From Paraburkholderia metrosideri (GTDB taxonomy: Bacteria > Pseudomonadota > Gammaproteobacteria > Burkholderiales > Burkholderiaceae), in contig NZ_CAJHCP010000001.1 of the NCBI RefSeq assembly GCF_904848625.1, positions 1-64,000 of the forward strand: a stretch of 64,000 bases of DNA. The letters run 5' to 3'. Under the pieces are notes generated by a model. That model worked only from the letters and a program-made list of their open reading frames with translations, was not told where the DNA came from and ran no database searches. Position numbers and translations under genes: made by a program. Positions 61,504-64,000 of this stretch are shown one piece after another; positions within the stretch are counted from its first letter, which is position 1; each line of letters starts with the position of its first letter.

Positions 61504-62747
61504 CCGCCGCCGCGACTCATCAAACTCAGGGCGCGTTGCAGGGCCTCAAGGTTATCGACCTGAGCCGTGTGCTCGGTGGCCCGTATTGCACCCAGGCGCT
61601 CGCCGATCACGGTGCGCAGGTGATCAAACTCGAACCGCCTGACGGCGACGAAACCCGCGGCTGGGGGCCGCCGTTCTATGGCGACACCGCGTGGTACTTC
61701 GCGGGCGTGAACCGCAACAAGCAGGGCATTGCGGTCGATCTGTCGCGCGAAGAGGGCCGCGCGATTTTGTGGAAGCTGCTCGAAGATGCCGACGTGCTGG
61801 TCGAGAACTTCAAGCCCGGCACGCTCGCCCGCTGGGGCATGGACTACCAGCGCGATCTGCGGGTGCGTTTCCCGAAGCTGATTCATTGCGCGGTGTCGGG
61901 CTTCGGCCCCGATGGCCCGCTTGGCGGTTTGCCTGGCTACGACGCCGCGATTCAGGCGATGACCGGACTGATGAGCGTGAATGGCGAACGCGACGGACCC
62001 GCGACGCGCGTGGGCCTTCCAGTCGTCGATATGGTGACGGGCCTGAACGCGCTCGCCGGCATTCTGCTGGCGCTCGCTGAGCGCGCGACAAGCGGACACG
62101 GCCAGTCGATCGATATCGCGTTGTACGACTGCGGCGTATCGCTGCTGCATCCGCATCTGCCGAACTATTTCGGCTCGGGCCGCACGCCGCAGCGCAGTGG
62201 CAATGCGCATCCGAATATCACGCCGTACGACAGCTATCGCACCGCGACCGCGCCGATCTTCCTCGCCGTCGGCAACGACCGGCAGTTTGCGCGGCTGTGC
62301 GCGCATCTGGGCGCGCCTGAACTCGCCGACGATCCGCGTTATGCCGACAACCGCAGCCGCTGCGCGCATCGCGAGCCGTTGAAGGCCGCGCTCGAAAGCC
62401 TGCTCGCGACGCACGCTTGCGAGCCGCTCGCGCAAGCGCTGATCAACGCGGGCGTACCGTGCGGCCCCGTGCAAACGGTCGATGTGGTCGCGCGTCATCC
62501 GCATACGCTGCATCGCGGGATGGTGGTCGAGATGGGCGAGTATCGCGGCACCGCGTCGCCGATCAAATTGTCGCGCACGCCGGCCAGCTACCGCAGTGCG
62601 CCGCCGTCGCTCGGGGCCGACACGCGCGACGTGCTCGATGCCTTGGGTATCGACGCGGCCACCCAGCAGCGTTTGTTCGATGCGGGCGTGCTCAAGGCCG
62701 ACACGCGCACCGACGCAACGCCCGAACCCGAGGTGCTCAAAGCCTGA
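61500..62747 (+). CDS. CaiB/BaiF class III CoA-transferase
   Basis: 415 residues. Motifs: GLKVIDLSRVLGGPYCTQALADHGAQVIKLEPPDGDETRGWGPPF, NKQGIAVDLSREEGR, and the catalytic Asp region GYDAAIQAMTGLMSVNGE with GLPVVDMVTGLNALAGILLAL. Class III enzymes move CoA between carboxylic acids through an aspartyl anhydride. Four-base overlap with the dehydrogenase gene implies coupling. Confidence 0.93.
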   Translation: MTAAATHQTQGALQGLKVIDLSRVLGGPYCTQALADHGAQVIKLEPPDGDETRGWGPPFYGDTAWYFAGVNRNKQGIAVDLSREEGRAILWKLLEDADVLVENFKPGTLARWGMDYQRDLRVRFPKLIHCAVSGFGPDGPLGGLPGYDAAIQAMTGLMSVNGERDGPATRVGLPVVDMVTGLNALAGILLALAERATSGHGQSIDIALYDCGVSLLHPHLPNYFGSGRTPQRSGNAHPNITPYDSYRTATAPIFLAVGNDRQFARLCAHLGAPELADDPRYADNRSRCAHREPLKAALESLLATHACEPLAQALINAGVPCGPVQTVDVVARHPHTLHRGMVVEMGEYRGTASPIKLSRTPASYRSAPPSLGADTRDVLDALGIDAATQQRLFDAGVLKADTRTDATPEPEVLKA

Positions 62748-62815
62748 CAGCGGTTTTCCGGCGACGGCACCCAGATAGCCGCGCCTTCCAGAAGAATCAT
62801 CTTGGAGACAGACAC

Positions 62816-64000
62816 ATGCATCGTGCACCCGACGACCACGCCGCTACCCGGCAACCCACCCGCGCAGCGGCCGCCGCTTTTGTCGGCACCACGATCGAGT
62901 GGTACGACTTTTATATCTACGCCACTGCATCCGCGCTGATTTTCGGCAAGCTGTTCTTTCCCGGCAGCGATCCGTTTTTCGCGACGCTCGCGTCATTTGG
63001 CACGTTCGCGGTGGGCTTTTTCGCGCGGCCTTTCGGCGGGCTGGTGTTCGGTCATCTGGGCGACCGCATCGGCCGGAAGAAAGCCTTGGTGGCGACGCTC
63101 GCGATCATGGGCATCGGCACGGTCGGCATCGGCTTCCTGCCCACCTATGCGAGCGCCGGTACGTGGGCGCCGGTGCTGCTGGTGCTGCTGCGCGTGGCGC
63201 AAGGCATTGCGATTGGCGGCGAGTGGGGCGGCGCGGTGCTGATGGCGAGCGAACATGCGCCGAAGGGCAAGCGCACGTTCTTCGCGTCATTTGCGCAGTT
63301 GGGCAGCCCGGCCGGCTTGATCCTGTCGCTGCTGGCGTTTCGCGCGGTGGCGTCGATGGATAAAGAGGTGTTTTTTAGCTGGGGATGGCGTCTGCCGTTT
63401 CTCGCCAGCGCGGTGTTGCTGGTGGTCGGCCTGCTGATTCGCTCGGGGGTCGGCGAATCGCCGGAATTCAATGCGCTGAAAGCGCAGCGGCGGGTCGCGG
63501 CGTTGCCGGTTGCCGAAGTCGTGCGCGATGCATGGCGCACGGTGTTGCTGTGCCTCGGCGCGAACGTGATCGGCGTGGCGGGTGCGTGGTTCGTCAACAC
63601 CTTCATGCTCAATTACACGACCCAGACGCTCGGACTCGATCGCTCGCTGATTCTCGACTGTCTGTTCGTGGTGGCGTTCATTCAGCTATTTACGCAACTC
63701 GGCTCCGGGTGGTTCGCGCAACGCATCGGCACCGGACGCTTTCTGAAGGGCGCGGCGGCGTTGGCGATGCTGTCGCCGTATCCGATGTTCGCGCTGGTCT
63801 CGACCGGCCGGCCGGTGGCGATCGTGATCGGCATTGCGCTCGCGGTGATGTGCATGTCGAGTTCGTATGCGGTGATGGCGGGATTCATGTCGACGGCATT
63901 CCCGGTGCGCGTCCGCTATTCGGCGATTTCGCTGTCCTACCAGATGTGCGCCGCGCTGGCAGGTGGCTTGACGCCACTGATCGGGACTGTGCTCGCGCAT
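62816..64000 (+). CDS. MHS-family MFS transporter (3' end beyond window)
   Basis: ATG at 62816 with TTGGAGACAGACAC upstream. The frame is open for 395 codons to the window edge, with no stop. MHS signatures: FVGTTIEWYDFYIYATASALIFGKLFFP and GHLGDRIGRKKALV; ~10 membrane helices seen so far. It is ~70 bp after the CoA-transferase gene and would import the acid that the operon degrades. Second MHS transporter in the window (other at 44060-45367). Confidence 0.93.
   Translation, partial: MHRAPDDHAATRQPTRAAAAAFVGTTIEWYDFYIYATASALIFGKLFFPGSDPFFATLASFGTFAVGFFARPFGGLVFGHLGDRIGRKKALVATLAIMGIGTVGIGFLPTYASAGTWAPVLLVLLRVAQGIAIGGEWGGAVLMASEHAPKGKRTFFASFAQLGSPAGLILSLLAFRAVASMDKEVFFSWGWRLPFLASAVLLVVGLLIRSGVGESPEFNALKAQRRVAALPVAEVVRDAWRTVLLCLGANVIGVAGAWFVNTFMLNYTTQTLGLDRSLILDCLFVVAFIQLFTQLGSGWFAQRIGTGRFLKGAAALAMLSPYPMFALVSTGRPVAIVIGIALAVMCMSSSYAVMAGFMSTAFPVRVRYSAISLSYQMCAALAGGLTPLIGTVLAH

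Overview
The window looks like a chromosomal segment of a Burkholderiales betaproteobacterium, most likely Burkholderia sensu lato or Paraburkholderia. This rests on high GC, Burkholderia-style FtrABCD and HemP/TonB iron loci, a DUF3563 gene, a DUF3734 patatin beside 3-hydroxybutyrate dehydrogenase, many LysR regulators and MHS-family transporters, and short operons in both orientations. No rRNA, insertion sequence, phage or CRISPR array was seen. One intact tRNA (Ser-GGA) and one 3' scrap of a tRNA-Leu are present. Both window ends cut genes: imuB at the left and an MHS transporter at the right. || Layout. 0-4 kb: end of the SOS mutasome (imuB tail carrying a perfect 9-bp minisatellite, then dnaE2 with two unusual insertions). 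4-6 kb: an SDR/RmlD-like reductase, a copper chaperone and divergent CueR around a MerR-type operator. 6-16.5 kb: DUF3563 microprotein, a secreted proline-rich protein, an orphan ABC binding protein, rlmJ, an aldo/keto reductase, a 3-hydroxybutyrate dehydrogenase/patatin pair, an aromatic/aspartate aminotransferase and uvrB. || 16.5-29 kb is an iron region. ftrABCD, hemP and bfd-microprotein-tonB-exbB-exbD each follow a Fur-like box; bacterioferritin lies nearby. DUF1857, OsmC, pirin/LysR, a 40-residue lipoprotein and murI are interleaved. The genes would take up ferrous iron (FtrABCD), energise outer-membrane siderophore/heme receptors (TonB-ExbB-ExbD), modulate heme uptake (HemP), and store and release iron (Bfr/Bfd). 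|| 29-39 kb: fumarase, UPF0114 and DMT membrane proteins, then acs, a tRNA-Leu remnant, DUF485 and an ActP-like symporter (acetate uptake and activation), tRNA-Ser and an MFS exporter. || 39-50 kb: scavenging of nitrogenous compounds. LuxR/APC permease/DmpA-type peptidase; LysR/MHS transporter/amidohydrolase; a DMT exporter/LysR pair; and a class 3 asparaginase. || 50-64 kb: cheV with a sigma-28 promoter, DUF4142, a TPR-glycosyltransferase, an aldo/keto reductase, an SDR with LysR genes, a short SSB-like protein, and a LysR-controlled acyl-CoA dehydrogenase/class III CoA-transferase/MHS transporter operon that probably degrades an unidentified carboxylic acid. || The most unusual items are the ImuB Thr-Asn-Thr minisatellite, a 20-residue membrane microprotein with an excellent ribosome binding site in the tonB operon, a structured intergenic element next to hemP, a tRNA-Leu integration-type scar inside the acs/actP locus, and an EF-hand plus coiled-coil insert in the acetate-type symporter. 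No single clearly new multi-gene system was found.
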